NCBI GenBank assembly: GCA_902595465.1
Contig: CACJQE010000002.1
Location: forward strand, 59,260-123,259
Direction: 5' to 3'
From: an uncultured Pelagibacteraceae bacterium
GTDB lineage: Bacteria; Pseudomonadota; Alphaproteobacteria; Pelagibacterales; Pelagibacteraceae
Length of the DNA: 64,000 bases
This document shows, piece by piece, positions 18,474 through 28,872 of this stretch (positions within the stretch are counted from its first letter, which is position 1; the number at the start of each line of letters is the position of its first letter). The position numbers and the translations under genes were made by a program. The notes under the pieces are model-generated. The model was not told the origin of the DNA. It saw only the letters and a program-made list of their open reading frames with translations, and did no database searches.

Positions 18474-18941
18474 TTAGTTTATCAAAAAAATGTTAATATT
18501 TAAAAGCAATGCAAAACAACACCATAACAAATATGGAATCATCAAGTACATGCTTAATTGACTTATATTCTTATATTTAAATACCAATAAAACAATAAAT
18601 ATAATTAACACAACAAGATTTAAAATTGCTAAAGAAATATTATGGAAACCAAAGAAAACAACACTCCAAGTTGTATTAAAAAAAAGGTGAATGAAATATA
18701 AAAATACAATATTTAAATTTTTTGTGTTTTTATGCCACGCATTCCATATGGCTATTGTCATAAATAAATAAAGTAATGTCCATACTGGCCCAAATATCCA
18801 ATCTGGTGGATTGTATTGAGGTTTAGATAAATTTGAATACCAAGGTTCTTTAAAATTTATAGTAACCAAACCTCCAATAAATGAAGCTGAAAACGTAGTA
18901 ATTGCAAAGAGAATAAAAGATAAAATTTTATTTTTTAGCAT
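18474..18941 (-). CDS. tspO: TspO/MBR-family protein
   Basis: YSNLSKPQYNPPDWIFGPVWTLLYLFM. Confidence 0.9.
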   Translation of the reverse strand: MLKNKILSFILFAITTFSASFIGGLVTINFKEPWYSNLSKPQYNPPDWIFGPVWTLLYLFMTIAIWNAWHKNTKNLNIVFLYFIHLFFNTTWSVVFFGFHNISLAILNLVVLIIFIVLLVFKYKNISQLSMYLMIPYLLWCCFALLLNINIFLIN

Positions 18942-18965
18942 TTAAGTACTATACAGCAGTTAAAT

Positions 18966-19724
18966 ATGAATAAAAAAGTAATTTGGATCACCGGCGGAAG
19001 TACAGGAATTGGCAAAGCACTTGCATTAAAATTTGCTAATAATGGATGGACAGTTGCTATTTCTGCACGAAGAGAAAATTTATTAAAAGAAATTGAAGAT
19101 AAGCATCAAAATATTAAATCTTTTCCACTTGATGTAAATGATAAGGAAAAGTGTAAGTCTGTTTTTGAAAATATAAAAAAGGAACTTGGTGACATCGAAA
19201 TTTGTTTTTTTTCTACGGGTACTTGGGATCCAAAAAAAGAAAAAGAAATTGATGTAGAGCAAATTGAAAATGTATTTAAAGTAAATTTTTTTGGAACATT
19301 AAATTGTATAAAAGCAGTTGAAACTCATTTTCGAGAAAGAGGAAAAGGTATTATTACCATTGTATCTTCGATTGCAGGATACAAAGGCTTACCTAACTCA
19401 AGTGGCTATGGACCATCCAAAGCTGCTTTAAGTAATCTTGCTGAAAGTTTACATTTTGATTTTGGAAGATATGGCGTGAGAATTTGTTTAGTTTCTCCAG
19501 GTTTTATCAAAACACCAATGACTGATAAAAATGATTTTAAGATGCCTTTTCTAAAAACTCCAGAATTCTCGGCAGACAAAATTTATGATGGGCTTATCAA
19601 TGGTTCTAATTTTGAAATACACTACCCAAAAGAATTAACTTTGATCCTTAAATTTTTAAAAATAATACCTGATCGATTATATTTTTATTTAATACGGAAA
19701 TTAACTAAATTACAAAAAAAATAA
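18966..19724 (+). CDS. SDR-family oxidoreductase
   Basis: TGGSTGIGKALA; YGPSKAAL. Confidence 0.9.
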   Translation: MNKKVIWITGGSTGIGKALALKFANNGWTVAISARRENLLKEIEDKHQNIKSFPLDVNDKEKCKSVFENIKKELGDIEICFFSTGTWDPKKEKEIDVEQIENVFKVNFFGTLNCIKAVETHFRERGKGIITIVSSIAGYKGLPNSSGYGPSKAALSNLAESLHFDFGRYGVRICLVSPGFIKTPMTDKNDFKMPFLKTPEFSADKIYDGLINGSNFEIHYPKELTLILKFLKIIPDRLYFYLIRKLTKLQKK

Positions 19725-19726
19725 AA

Positions 19727-20275
19727 TTAATCTTTAACAAACATCACAGTCAACTCTGCAACTTTAATTCCAAATTTTGTCATCTTAGCTCTGTTGATAG
19801 CTACTCTTTCGTCTTGCATAAATATCCAATCATCAAAAGTAATTTTGATATTTTTTCCTTTCACAGGAACTAACAAAACATACTCAAATTTAAATGCTGG
19901 GCCATATGAATACCCCCTAGCCTTACCAACTACATCGCCTGCGGTTCCCTCGTAATTGTGTTCATCAATTTTATCTATTACCCATTGCCTATTTTGTATT
20001 TCACCATCGTTCCAAATAAATTTTTCGTCTAATATAAGTTGTTTGCCATCCCACTTACCGTCTAGGTCTGCTGAAAATTGTCTTGTAACTTTACCTGATC
20101 TATTTTGTAGTATACCCCAAGCTTTGAGGTTTCCGCTTAAATATTCTTCAATTATTAGTCTTGGTTTTTGATCTTTAAAATCTTCTGGTTTCATAGATTG
20201 ATTATTTATACAGCTTGTAATTAATCCTGTAAAAATTATCAATAAAAATACTTTAAAAAATTTTTTGTTAATCAT
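19727..20275 (-). CDS. DUF3833-like lipoprotein
   Basis: Lipobox ITSC; WDGKQLILDEKFIWNDGE..R.W. Confidence 0.75.
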   Translation of the reverse strand: MINKKFFKVFLLIIFTGLITSCINNQSMKPEDFKDQKPRLIIEEYLSGNLKAWGILQNRSGKVTRQFSADLDGKWDGKQLILDEKFIWNDGEIQNRQWVIDKIDEHNYEGTAGDVVGKARGYSYGPAFKFEYVLLVPVKGKNIKITFDDWIFMQDERVAINRAKMTKFGIKVAELTVMFVKD

Positions 20276-20276
20276 A

Positions 20277-21458
20277 TTAAGTTTTATTTTGCATTGAAAA
20301 TTGAATTAAATCTATATTCTTTGATTTAAACCCAGCTTCACAATATGACAAATAAAAATGCCACATACGTTTAAATTTATTATCAAATCCATGTTTTGAA
20401 ATCTCTTCCCATTTTTTTAGGAATTCATCTCTCCATATTTTTAAGGTATTGGAATAGTGAGAGCCATATGACTCATATTTTTTAATTTCTAAACCGTTGC
20501 TACTAGATAAATCATATAATTTTCTTTTTGATGGCAAAAAACCTCCAGGAAATATGTATTTTTGTATAAAGTCTTCTTTGGTTTTATATCTGTCAAATAA
20601 ACTATCATCGATTGTTATCGCTTGTATCGCGGCCCTTCCGTTCTTAGATAGATTTTTTTTAATACTTTTAAAATAATTGACTAAATAATTTTGCCCAACC
20701 GCTTCTATCATTTCTATAGATGCGATAGAGTCATATTTGTCTTTTACATCTCTATAATCTTTCAAAAATATATTCACTTTTTCATTCAATCCATTTTCAA
20801 ATATTCTTTTTTTTGAAAATTCAAATTGCTCTTTAGAAATTGTTATACAATCTAATTTTACATCATAATTTTTACCCACATATTCAGCAAAGCCACCCCA
20901 GCCACAGCCAATTTCTAAAATTTTATTTCCTACGTTTGGCTTTATTAATTCTGTAAGCTTTTTATATTTATTTAGTTGAGCAGAAAATAAATCGTCTTTT
21001 TGTTTTTCAAAAATTGCACTAGAATAAGTAAGTGAAGGATCCAACCATAATGAAAAGAAATCATTTCCTAAATCATAATGTTTTGAAATATTTTTCTTAC
21101 TTCTACTCTTATTATTTTTTATGAAAATACTCTTTAATTTATTAATCATTGATAAATCAAAAATACCTGAAAATTTATAGACAATTTTTATATTTTTAGC
21201 AGTTATTTCTATTAGATTGGTTAGATTATCTGTTTCAAATTCATTTCGCATGTACGCTTCTGCAAGTCCTACACTTCCCGATTTTATTATTTGAAGTGTT
21301 AAACCAGGTTTGTTAATTTTAATCTTTGCTCTTAATTGTTCAGTCTCATTACCAAACTTATATATTTTGCTGTCATGATTTTGAATTTCAAGAAATCCAT
21401 GCTTTATTAGTTTTAGAGAATTAAATACGATTTTATCTGACAAAAGATTAAAATTCAT
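20277..21458 (-). CDS. cfa: Cyclopropane-fatty-acyl-phospholipid synthase family protein
   Basis: HYDLGNDFFSLWLDPSLTYSSAIF; ILEIGCGWGGFAEY. Confidence 0.9.
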   Translation of the reverse strand: MNFNLLSDKIVFNSLKLIKHGFLEIQNHDSKIYKFGNETEQLRAKIKINKPGLTLQIIKSGSVGLAEAYMRNEFETDNLTNLIEITAKNIKIVYKFSGIFDLSMINKLKSIFIKNNKSRSKKNISKHYDLGNDFFSLWLDPSLTYSSAIFEKQKDDLFSAQLNKYKKLTELIKPNVGNKILEIGCGWGGFAEYVGKNYDVKLDCITISKEQFEFSKKRIFENGLNEKVNIFLKDYRDVKDKYDSIASIEMIEAVGQNYLVNYFKSIKKNLSKNGRAAIQAITIDDSLFDRYKTKEDFIQKYIFPGGFLPSKRKLYDLSSSNGLEIKKYESYGSHYSNTLKIWRDEFLKKWEEISKHGFDNKFKRMWHFYLSYCEAGFKSKNIDLIQFSMQNKT

Positions 21459-22222
21459 TTTTTTTCAAACGTAATATTATTTTTTATTTTTATGTTTTTT
21501 TTGACTAACTTAACTCCCTTTAACCATAATTTTAATGCTTCAAAATGAATTGCGGCAATAACTTTAAAGGTCATTAAAGGGTGAGAAATATAAGATATAA
21601 GCATATTTTTATTGTTAATTTCTTTTGCAACCCCATCTTGTGAAGCATATAACAATTTTCCCTCCTTATCACTTTGATCAATTATTACGGATAACATTTT
21701 TTCAGGTTTGAGGATTCTAAAATTGTATTTACTTTTCATTTCAATAAATGGTGAAACGAAAAACTTCTTCTCACAGCTATTTGTAATTATTTTTTCGTCG
21801 TTGACTTTAAATATATAAGTATGTTGCTCACCAAATGTATTTTTAACTTCATACAATATAGCTATAATTTTTGAATGATTATCATAAACGAAAAAAATAC
21901 TTAATGGATTAAATACGTAACCAAATATTCTAGGATAACAAAGCAATTTTACCTTTATGTTTTCAAATTGAATGTTGTTTGATTTTAAATTTTCTATTAC
22001 CCAGGCTTTTAAATCACTACCATCTCTAGGTCCGTGATCTTTCTCATAAAAACTTAAAATATTAAAACTATTGTTAGAAAAAATTTTAATTTTTTTTTGT
22101 ATCAAATTAATTTCATCAAGATCTAAAAAGAGTGAGAAAACGTTGTATTTAAAAAAGTGATATTTTGGCTTAAATCTTTTATGAATTACTTTACCTTCGT
22201 AAATATTGGAATTTTTAATCAT
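21455..22222 (-). CDS. DUF1365 protein
   Basis: Position in cluster; PRIFGYVFNPLSIFFVYD. Confidence 0.85.
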   Translation of the reverse strand: MIKNSNIYEGKVIHKRFKPKYHFFKYNVFSLFLDLDEINLIQKKIKIFSNNSFNILSFYEKDHGPRDGSDLKAWVIENLKSNNIQFENIKVKLLCYPRIFGYVFNPLSIFFVYDNHSKIIAILYEVKNTFGEQHTYIFKVNDEKIITNSCEKKFFVSPFIEMKSKYNFRILKPEKMLSVIIDQSDKEGKLLYASQDGVAKEINNKNMLISYISHPLMTFKVIAAIHFEALKLWLKGVKLVKKNIKIKNNITFEKK

Positions 22223-23453
22223 TTAGGTTTTCAATCATATTAATGGATGATTTTATTCCATCTTCATGAAAACCGTAACCAAAATAACTTCCACAAAACA
22301 ATACATTTCTTTTATTTTGTATTTCTTTTAATAATTTTTGATTATTCAAAGCATCTTGATCAAAATAAGGGTGGGTAAAAGTCACTTTTTGTAGGATTTT
22401 TTTTTGATCTATTTCAAAAAAAGGATTTAAGGTTAAGAAAATATTTTTTTCTGTCTTCAGATTTTGTAATAAGTTCAACCAATAAGTTAATGATGTCTTA
22501 CTAATATCTGATTTATCAACTGAGGAATTCCATGAAGACCAAACTTTTTTATTGTTTGGCATACATACATCGTCAGTATGTATTACTGCTAGATTGGATT
22601 TATATTTAAAATTTGAAAGTATTTTTTTTTCATCCTCAGTCGGCTCACTCAAAATTTTCAATGCATCGTCTGCATGAGTAGCGATGACAACTTTATCATA
22701 GTCAAAAAATTCGTTACGAGCACCGTAATATACTTGAACACCAATTTTATTTCTTTTTATCGAACTAATCTTATAATTTTTAAAATATTCTCCACTTATT
22801 TGAGTTAATACTTTCTCTACATAAGTTCTACTTCTGTTGGTGACTGTGTACCATTGTGGTCTATTTTTTAATTTAAAAAGTCCATGATTTTGAAAAAATT
22901 TTAAAAAAAATTTAATTGGCATTTGATTTGCTTCTACTGGAGGCATAGACCAGATAGCAGAAACCATTGGGATTAGATGAAAATTAATAAAATTTTTTGA
23001 CCATTTATTTTTTTCAAGAAATTCACCAAGAGTAATCTCTTCATTTAAACTTTTAATTTGATTACACTTTTTGTAGAAATTTATAATATCAAAAAACATT
23101 TTTAAAAATTTTAAATTTAAAAGATTAGCTTTATTTGCAAAAATTCCGTTTAAACCTCTACCACAATATTCATAATTTGTATCTTTTACAGAAACAGAAA
23201 ATGACATATCGCTTTTTTCAATTTCAATTTTTAATTCGTTAAAAAAATTTATGAGATTTGGATAAGTTTCATGATTAAAAACAATAAAGCCAATATCTAC
23301 AGGAACTTTTTTACCATTGATTAAAGTATCTAAGGTATATGAATGACCACCAAAATGATCTTCACTTTCAAATAAATCAACATGGTGTTTTTTGGAAAGC
23401 TTTTGTGCTGCTGATAAACCAGAGATTCCTGATCCAATTACTGCAATTCGCAT
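22215..23453 (-). CDS. FAD-dependent amine oxidase-like protein
   Basis: IAVIGSGISGLSAAQKL; FCGSYFGYGFHEDG. Confidence 0.85.
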   Translation of the reverse strand: MRIAVIGSGISGLSAAQKLSKKHHVDLFESEDHFGGHSYTLDTLINGKKVPVDIGFIVFNHETYPNLINFFNELKIEIEKSDMSFSVSVKDTNYEYCGRGLNGIFANKANLLNLKFLKMFFDIINFYKKCNQIKSLNEEITLGEFLEKNKWSKNFINFHLIPMVSAIWSMPPVEANQMPIKFFLKFFQNHGLFKLKNRPQWYTVTNRSRTYVEKVLTQISGEYFKNYKISSIKRNKIGVQVYYGARNEFFDYDKVVIATHADDALKILSEPTEDEKKILSNFKYKSNLAVIHTDDVCMPNNKKVWSSWNSSVDKSDISKTSLTYWLNLLQNLKTEKNIFLTLNPFFEIDQKKILQKVTFTHPYFDQDALNNQKLLKEIQNKRNVLFCGSYFGYGFHEDGIKSSINMIENLND

Positions 23454-23458
23454 TAAGG

Positions 23459-26329
23459 CTATGCTGCGTCTTCTTTAAACTCATCCATGCTTGGGCATGT
23501 GCAGAATATATTTTTATCTCCATAAACATTGTCTACTCGGGCAACTGGAGGCCAAAATTTATTTTGTTTTAGAAAACTTGCAGGATATGCTGCTTCTTGT
23601 CTTGAATATTTATGTTCCCATACATCTGATGATAATTCAGTATCAGTGTGAGGAGCATTTTTAATTGGATTATCAATTTTATCAAATTCACCTGATTTAA
23701 TTTTTTCAATTTCTTGTTTAATCTTAATTAAAGTGTCACAAAATCTGTTTATTTCTGATAAACCTTCGCTTTCAGTTGGCTCTATCATCATAGTGCCAGC
23801 TACAGGCCATGACATAGTTGGTGCGTGAAATCCAAAATCTATCATTCTTTTAGCAATATCTTCTTCAGTTACCCCTGTTTCAGATTTAATATTTCTAATA
23901 TCAATTATGCACTCGTGTGCAACATTGCCATTTGCACCTTTGTACAAAATAGGAAAGTGATCTTTAAGTCTATGAGCAATATAATTTGCGTTTAAAATTG
24001 CAACTTGAGTAGCAAGCTTTAATCCCTCTGATCCCATCATTTTAATATACATCCAAGAGATTGATAGAATGCTTGAACTACCCCAAGGAGCTGCTGATAC
24101 TGCTCCAATTCCACTTGTCGGTCCGCAATCTTTTATTACTGGATGATTAGGCAGATAAACTTGTAAATGTTTTTTACAAGCTATAGGTCCCATTCCAGGT
24201 CCACCACCACCGTGAGGAATACAAAATGTTTTATGCAGATTAATATGACAAACATCTGGACCAAAATTTCCAGGCTTTGCAACTCCAACAAGGGCATTTA
24301 AATTTGCTCCATCCATATAGACCTGTCCACCATGTTTATGAACTAACTCACAAATATCAATTATTTTTTCCTCAAATACTCCATGGGTAGATGGGTAGGT
24401 TACCATTAAAGCTGCAAGATTTTCTGAATGTTGCTCTACTTTTTTCTTTAAATCATCGAAATCTACATTTCCCTCTTTATCACAATTAACAACAACGACT
24501 TTCATTCCAACCATTTGTGCGCTTGCTGGATTTGTACCATGTGCCGAACTTGGGATTAAACATATATTACGATGAGCATCATCTCTATCTAAGTGGTACT
24601 TTCTTATAACCATTAGACCTGCATATTCTCCTTGGGCGCCTGCATTAGGTTGTAGAGAAACACCGGAAAAACCCGTTATAGATCTCAACCAATTTTTTAA
24701 ATCAGTAAACAAATCTCTAAAACCTTCCATTTGTTCAACTGGAACAAAAGGATGAGGTTCTGCAAATTCTTTCCAAGAAATCGGGATCATTTCAGCAGCA
24801 GCATTTAACTTCATTGTGCACGAACCAAGTGCTATCATAGTTCTATTCAATGCTATATCCTTATCCTCTAGCTTTTTAAGATATCTAAGCATTTCAGTTT
24901 CTGAATGATATAAGTTAAAAATTGGATGCTCTAAATATTTTGAAGTTCTTAATAAATTTTTTGGTAAATTGGGTAATTTAACTGAAGGATCCTCTTTTTT
25001 TATTGATTCTGCAGCATTAAAAATTTTTAATAATTGATTTACTCTATAAACGTTTTTTCTTTCATCAAAAGAGACAGCAAGCATTTCAGAATTTACTTTT
25101 CGTATATTAACTTTCTGATTTAGAGCATTTTTATAAATTTGATCAGTCTTTTCTTTGGTAATAATTGTAACAGTATCAAAAAAATAATCAGAATAAATTT
25201 CATAACCTGACTGTTTTATTTTATCAGCAAAACTTTTTGCTAATTGAGAAACTCTTTCAGAAATATTTTTAATCCCATCTGGACCATGATAAATAGCATA
25301 TGCTGCTGAAACAATTGCTAATAAAGCTTGTGCAGTACAAATATTGCTTGTCGCCTTATCTCGTCTAATGTGTTGCTCTCTAGTTTGTAAAGATAATCTG
25401 TATGCCTTGTTACCATGTCTATCAACTGACACACCTACAATTCTACCAGGCATCGATCTCTTATACTCATCTTTAGTTGCAAAAAATGCTGCATGTGGAC
25501 CTCCATAACCCATTGGTATTCCAAATCGCTGAGAGCTTCCTACTGCTATATCAGCACCAAGTTCTCTTGGTGTTTTTAATTTTGCTAAAGCTAATAAATC
25601 ACAAGCTAATACAGCCTTACCGTTTTTTTTATGAATTTTGCTAATTGCTTCACTTGGGTCTTTAATATCACCTAAAGTTCCAGGATATTGTAAAATTCCA
25701 CAAACTAGATCTTCTTTTAATTGGTCTAAAACTTCATCTTCTTTTCCAACTAAAACTTTTAATCCCATTGGTTCAGCTCTAGTTTGAATTACATTTATTG
25801 TTTGAGGATGGCAATCCTCAGATACAAAAACTAAATTACTATCTTTTTTATTTAATCTATGACTAAGACCCATGGCTTCTGCTGCTGCTGTACCTTCATC
25901 CAATAAAGAAGCATTAGCGATATCCATTCCAGTAAAATCAACAATCATTTGTTGAAAGTTTAATAACATCTCAAGTCTTCCCTGAGCTACTTCAGGCTGA
26001 TAAGGTGTATATGATGTATACCAACCTGGATTTTCTAAAATATTTCTTAAAATTACGTATGGCGTATAAGTTCCATAATAACCCATTCCAATAAAATTTG
26101 AGTAAACATGATTTTTTTTTGAAATTGCTCTTAATTTTCTTAATGCCTCATATTCTGAATTAGACTCTCCGATATTAAGCTCACCTTTAAACATTATTTT
26201 TTCTGGAACAGTGTTATTCATTAAATCATCTATTGTTTGATAATTTAATTCTTTTAACATTTTTGATTGGTCTTCTTTAGAAGGTCCAATGTGTCTTTTT
26301 ATAAAATCTTTTTCTGAATTTGGTAACAT
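23459..26329 (-). CDS. gcvP: Glycine dehydrogenase (decarboxylating), single-chain P protein
   Basis: 956 aa; NLHKTFCIPHGGGGPGMGPI. Confidence 0.97.
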   Translation of the reverse strand: MLPNSEKDFIKRHIGPSKEDQSKMLKELNYQTIDDLMNNTVPEKIMFKGELNIGESNSEYEALRKLRAISKKNHVYSNFIGMGYYGTYTPYVILRNILENPGWYTSYTPYQPEVAQGRLEMLLNFQQMIVDFTGMDIANASLLDEGTAAAEAMGLSHRLNKKDSNLVFVSEDCHPQTINVIQTRAEPMGLKVLVGKEDEVLDQLKEDLVCGILQYPGTLGDIKDPSEAISKIHKKNGKAVLACDLLALAKLKTPRELGADIAVGSSQRFGIPMGYGGPHAAFFATKDEYKRSMPGRIVGVSVDRHGNKAYRLSLQTREQHIRRDKATSNICTAQALLAIVSAAYAIYHGPDGIKNISERVSQLAKSFADKIKQSGYEIYSDYFFDTVTIITKEKTDQIYKNALNQKVNIRKVNSEMLAVSFDERKNVYRVNQLLKIFNAAESIKKEDPSVKLPNLPKNLLRTSKYLEHPIFNLYHSETEMLRYLKKLEDKDIALNRTMIALGSCTMKLNAAAEMIPISWKEFAEPHPFVPVEQMEGFRDLFTDLKNWLRSITGFSGVSLQPNAGAQGEYAGLMVIRKYHLDRDDAHRNICLIPSSAHGTNPASAQMVGMKVVVVNCDKEGNVDFDDLKKKVEQHSENLAALMVTYPSTHGVFEEKIIDICELVHKHGGQVYMDGANLNALVGVAKPGNFGPDVCHINLHKTFCIPHGGGGPGMGPIACKKHLQVYLPNHPVIKDCGPTSGIGAVSAAPWGSSSILSISWMYIKMMGSEGLKLATQVAILNANYIAHRLKDHFPILYKGANGNVAHECIIDIRNIKSETGVTEEDIAKRMIDFGFHAPTMSWPVAGTMMIEPTESEGLSEINRFCDTLIKIKQEIEKIKSGEFDKIDNPIKNAPHTDTELSSDVWEHKYSRQEAAYPASFLKQNKFWPPVARVDNVYGDKNIFCTCPSMDEFKEDAA

Positions 26330-26709
26330 TATGCTGATGTCTCCTTTGCAAATTTTTCATATTCTTCTTTACTCATAAGACTATCCATTTCAGATTTGTC
26401 TTTTATTTTAAGTTTAAAAAACCATGCAGACTCTTCTGGGTCTTCATTTATTTTTGATGGATCATCAACTATCATTTGATTTGTATCTATAACTTCTCCA
26501 CTAACAGGAGTGTAAACATCACTAGCAGCTTTCGTTGACTCAACCACTCCAGCAGTTCCATCTTTATCAACATTTGAACCTTTCTCTGGGAGTTCAGCAA
26601 ATACTATATCCCCAAGCATTTCTGTTGCATGCTTGGTTATTCCAATTGTAGCTTCTTCTCCATCTAGTTTAATCCACTCATGTTCTTTTGAATATTTAAC
26701 TTCAGACAT
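26329..26709 (-). CDS. gcvH: Glycine cleavage H protein
   Basis: [19 protein letters not shown] lipoyl-Lys motif. Confidence 0.97.
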   Translation of the reverse strand: MSEVKYSKEHEWIKLDGEEATIGITKHATEMLGDIVFAELPEKGSNVDKDGTAGVVESTKAASDVYTPVSGEVIDTNQMIVDDPSKINEDPEESAWFFKLKIKDKSEMDSLMSKEEYEKFAKETSA

Positions 26710-27808
26710 TAATTTCCCCTTTTACGTAATTTTTTTTATAAAACGGTAAGTTACAAATATTTGCGGGAATTTTTTTTCCTCTAACTTCAAGAAATATTTT
26801 TGTATTTACAGTTGAATAACTATTATCGACATATCCCATTGCTATTGGATGTTCAACGCTTGGTCCAAATGTGCCACTTGTTACTTTCCCAATTTCTTGA
26901 TTTTTATCATTGTAAATTTTGGTATTTCCTCTAGCAATTACTTTGCTGTCTGGTTTTATACCAACTCTCAATTTTTTTACTCCACTTTGAAATTGGTTTT
27001 TTAAAACTTCTGATCCAACAAATTCAGTCTCAATTCTGCTCTTAGGTATTGCCCATTTTAGATTAGCTTCGATAGGACTTGTATCGTTGTCTAAATCATT
27101 TCCATACAAGCAGAGTCCAGCTTCCATTCTTAATGTATCTCTTGCTCCTAAACCAATCAATTTAGATCCATTTTCTATCAAACTTTCTACAAAAGTTTCA
27201 GCATCACTATGTTTTATAGAAATTTCAAATCCATCCTCACCAGTATATCCTGATCTAGTTATGTATACTTTTTCATTTTTATAGACATAGTTGTTTCCGT
27301 TCATAAATTTTAGACTGTCACAACCAGGTATAACTTTATTTAAAACATTTTTTGCTTTGGGGCCCTGTAATGCAATTAATGACAATGACTCGTCAAGATT
27401 TAATTTATATTGATTATTAAGTTTAGATTTTATTACTTCATAATCATTATACTTACATGCAGCATTCAAGATAATTAAAAATCCATCAGATGTTTTGGTA
27501 ATTATCAGATCATCCTGAATTCCTCCTTTGTTATTCATTAAAAATGAATATTTACTTTGATTAGTTTTCAATTTTTTCAAATCTGCAGGAAAAATCTTCT
27601 CAAGATCATTTGTAAGATCATCACCACCCGATATAAATAATTGACCCATATGAGAAACATCAAAAATACCAGAGTGTGAACGTGTGTATTTATGCTCTTG
27701 TATAATTCCATCTTTATATTGGATGGGCATTTGATATCCAGCAAACTCTACAAGCTTTGCGCCATACTTAATGTGGAGATTATTTAACGATGTTTTTTTT
27801 ATAGTCAC
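26702..27808 (-). CDS. gcvT: Aminomethyltransferase (T protein), GTG start
   Basis: [16 protein letters not shown]; start codon GTG at 27808. Confidence 0.95.
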   Translation of the reverse strand: MTIKKTSLNNLHIKYGAKLVEFAGYQMPIQYKDGIIQEHKYTRSHSGIFDVSHMGQLFISGGDDLTNDLEKIFPADLKKLKTNQSKYSFLMNNKGGIQDDLIITKTSDGFLIILNAACKYNDYEVIKSKLNNQYKLNLDESLSLIALQGPKAKNVLNKVIPGCDSLKFMNGNNYVYKNEKVYITRSGYTGEDGFEISIKHSDAETFVESLIENGSKLIGLGARDTLRMEAGLCLYGNDLDNDTSPIEANLKWAIPKSRIETEFVGSEVLKNQFQSGVKKLRVGIKPDSKVIARGNTKIYNDKNQEIGKVTSGTFGPSVEHPIAMGYVDNSYSTVNTKIFLEVRGKKIPANICNLPFYKKNYVKGEINV

Positions 27809-27809
27809 A

Positions 27810-27962
27810 TTAACTCTTTATGCCCCCTCTGTCTTTTTGCCTGAGAGATTTGCTCCTTCGGCGAGAATAATTCTCTTTCCAGAGTTAATATGTACGGTCC
27901 ATTTGCCTGAGAGTTTCCGGGGTGGTTGCTCCTTCGGCGCTACAAAAGTAGTCTCTCCCGTA
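27810..27962 (-). ncRNA. Tandem glycine riboswitch upstream of gcvT
   Basis: Minus strand carries two similar aptamers: ...gcgccgaaggagcaa...actctcaggcaaa... and ...cgccgaaggagcaaat..ctctcaggcaaaaagacagaggggg. Confidence 0.93.
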
Positions 27963-27999
27963 TAAATTCTTATAACATAACTAATATAAATTTATAGCT

Positions 28000-28872
28000 C
28001 TAATTTGTTGCACTTTTTTTTTTCATAAGTGAAAGAAATTGTATTAAAACTGCAAATATCACTATTAAACCACCAATTAAAACGCTGGTTGGAGGATTTT
28101 CATTTATAAACATCCAGGCCCAAAAAGGTCCTAAAACTGCCTCTGATAACATTATGATTCCAACTAAGGCTGAAGGTGTAGATCTTGCACCGATTGTAAT
28201 AAAAATAAAACCAAAACCAAGTTGGAAAAAACCAGCTAAAAATCCCAAAAAAATGTCATTTAAAGATATAAAGATCGTTTTAGACATAAAATATCCAATG
28301 ATCAAAGCAATAACACCTGCAATAAATTGTAATGGAACCATATCTACACTTGGAAATTTTCTAACTATTAAAATTAATGTTGCGAATGATATTGGCATAA
28401 TAAAAGCAGCAATATTTCCACTCATTTGTCCAATTGTTAATGAGCTTCCAACCATCAAAATTATTCCTGAAATTGCTAAAACTATAGAAGTTAATGTTAT
28501 TAAGTTTATTTTTTCTTTTAAAAATATATATCCAAAAATTGCTAAAAATAATGTTTGGGTTTGAATTATAAAATTAGTATTTGCTACAGTAGTATTATAC
28601 ATCGCAAAAACATAACCACTAAAGCCACAGGCAAGTATAATGCCTCCAATAAGACCAGGGATTCCAGATTTATAAAACGCCGAAATAAAATTTTGCTTAT
28701 AACTAATAATTAGAAAGATCAGAACTACAATAATAAAAAAAACTGATCTCCAAAATAGAATCTGCCATAGAGTGGAACCTTCGAAAGATTTGACTATCAA
28801 CCCTCCAAAACTTAAACTGAAAGCACCAAAAAAAATCAAAAGCGGTCCTGGTAATTTTGTAATTAAATTCAT
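28000..28872 (-). CDS. EamA/DMT-family transporter
   Basis: Two EamA-like repeats. Confidence 0.85.
   Translation of the reverse strand: MNLITKLPGPLLIFFGAFSLSFGGLIVKSFEGSTLWQILFWRSVFFIIVVLIFLIISYKQNFISAFYKSGIPGLIGGIILACGFSGYVFAMYNTTVANTNFIIQTQTLFLAIFGYIFLKEKINLITLTSIVLAISGIILMVGSSLTIGQMSGNIAAFIMPISFATLILIVRKFPSVDMVPLQFIAGVIALIIGYFMSKTIFISLNDIFLGFLAGFFQLGFGFIFITIGARSTPSALVGIIMLSEAVLGPFWAWMFINENPPTSVLIGGLIVIFAVLIQFLSLMKKKSATN

Noticed and set aside
28154-28564. 136-aa plus-strand ORF antisense to the EamA transporter
   Set aside because: Low-complexity Lys/Ile-rich translation of a hydrophobic gene's reverse strand; typical spurious ORF.
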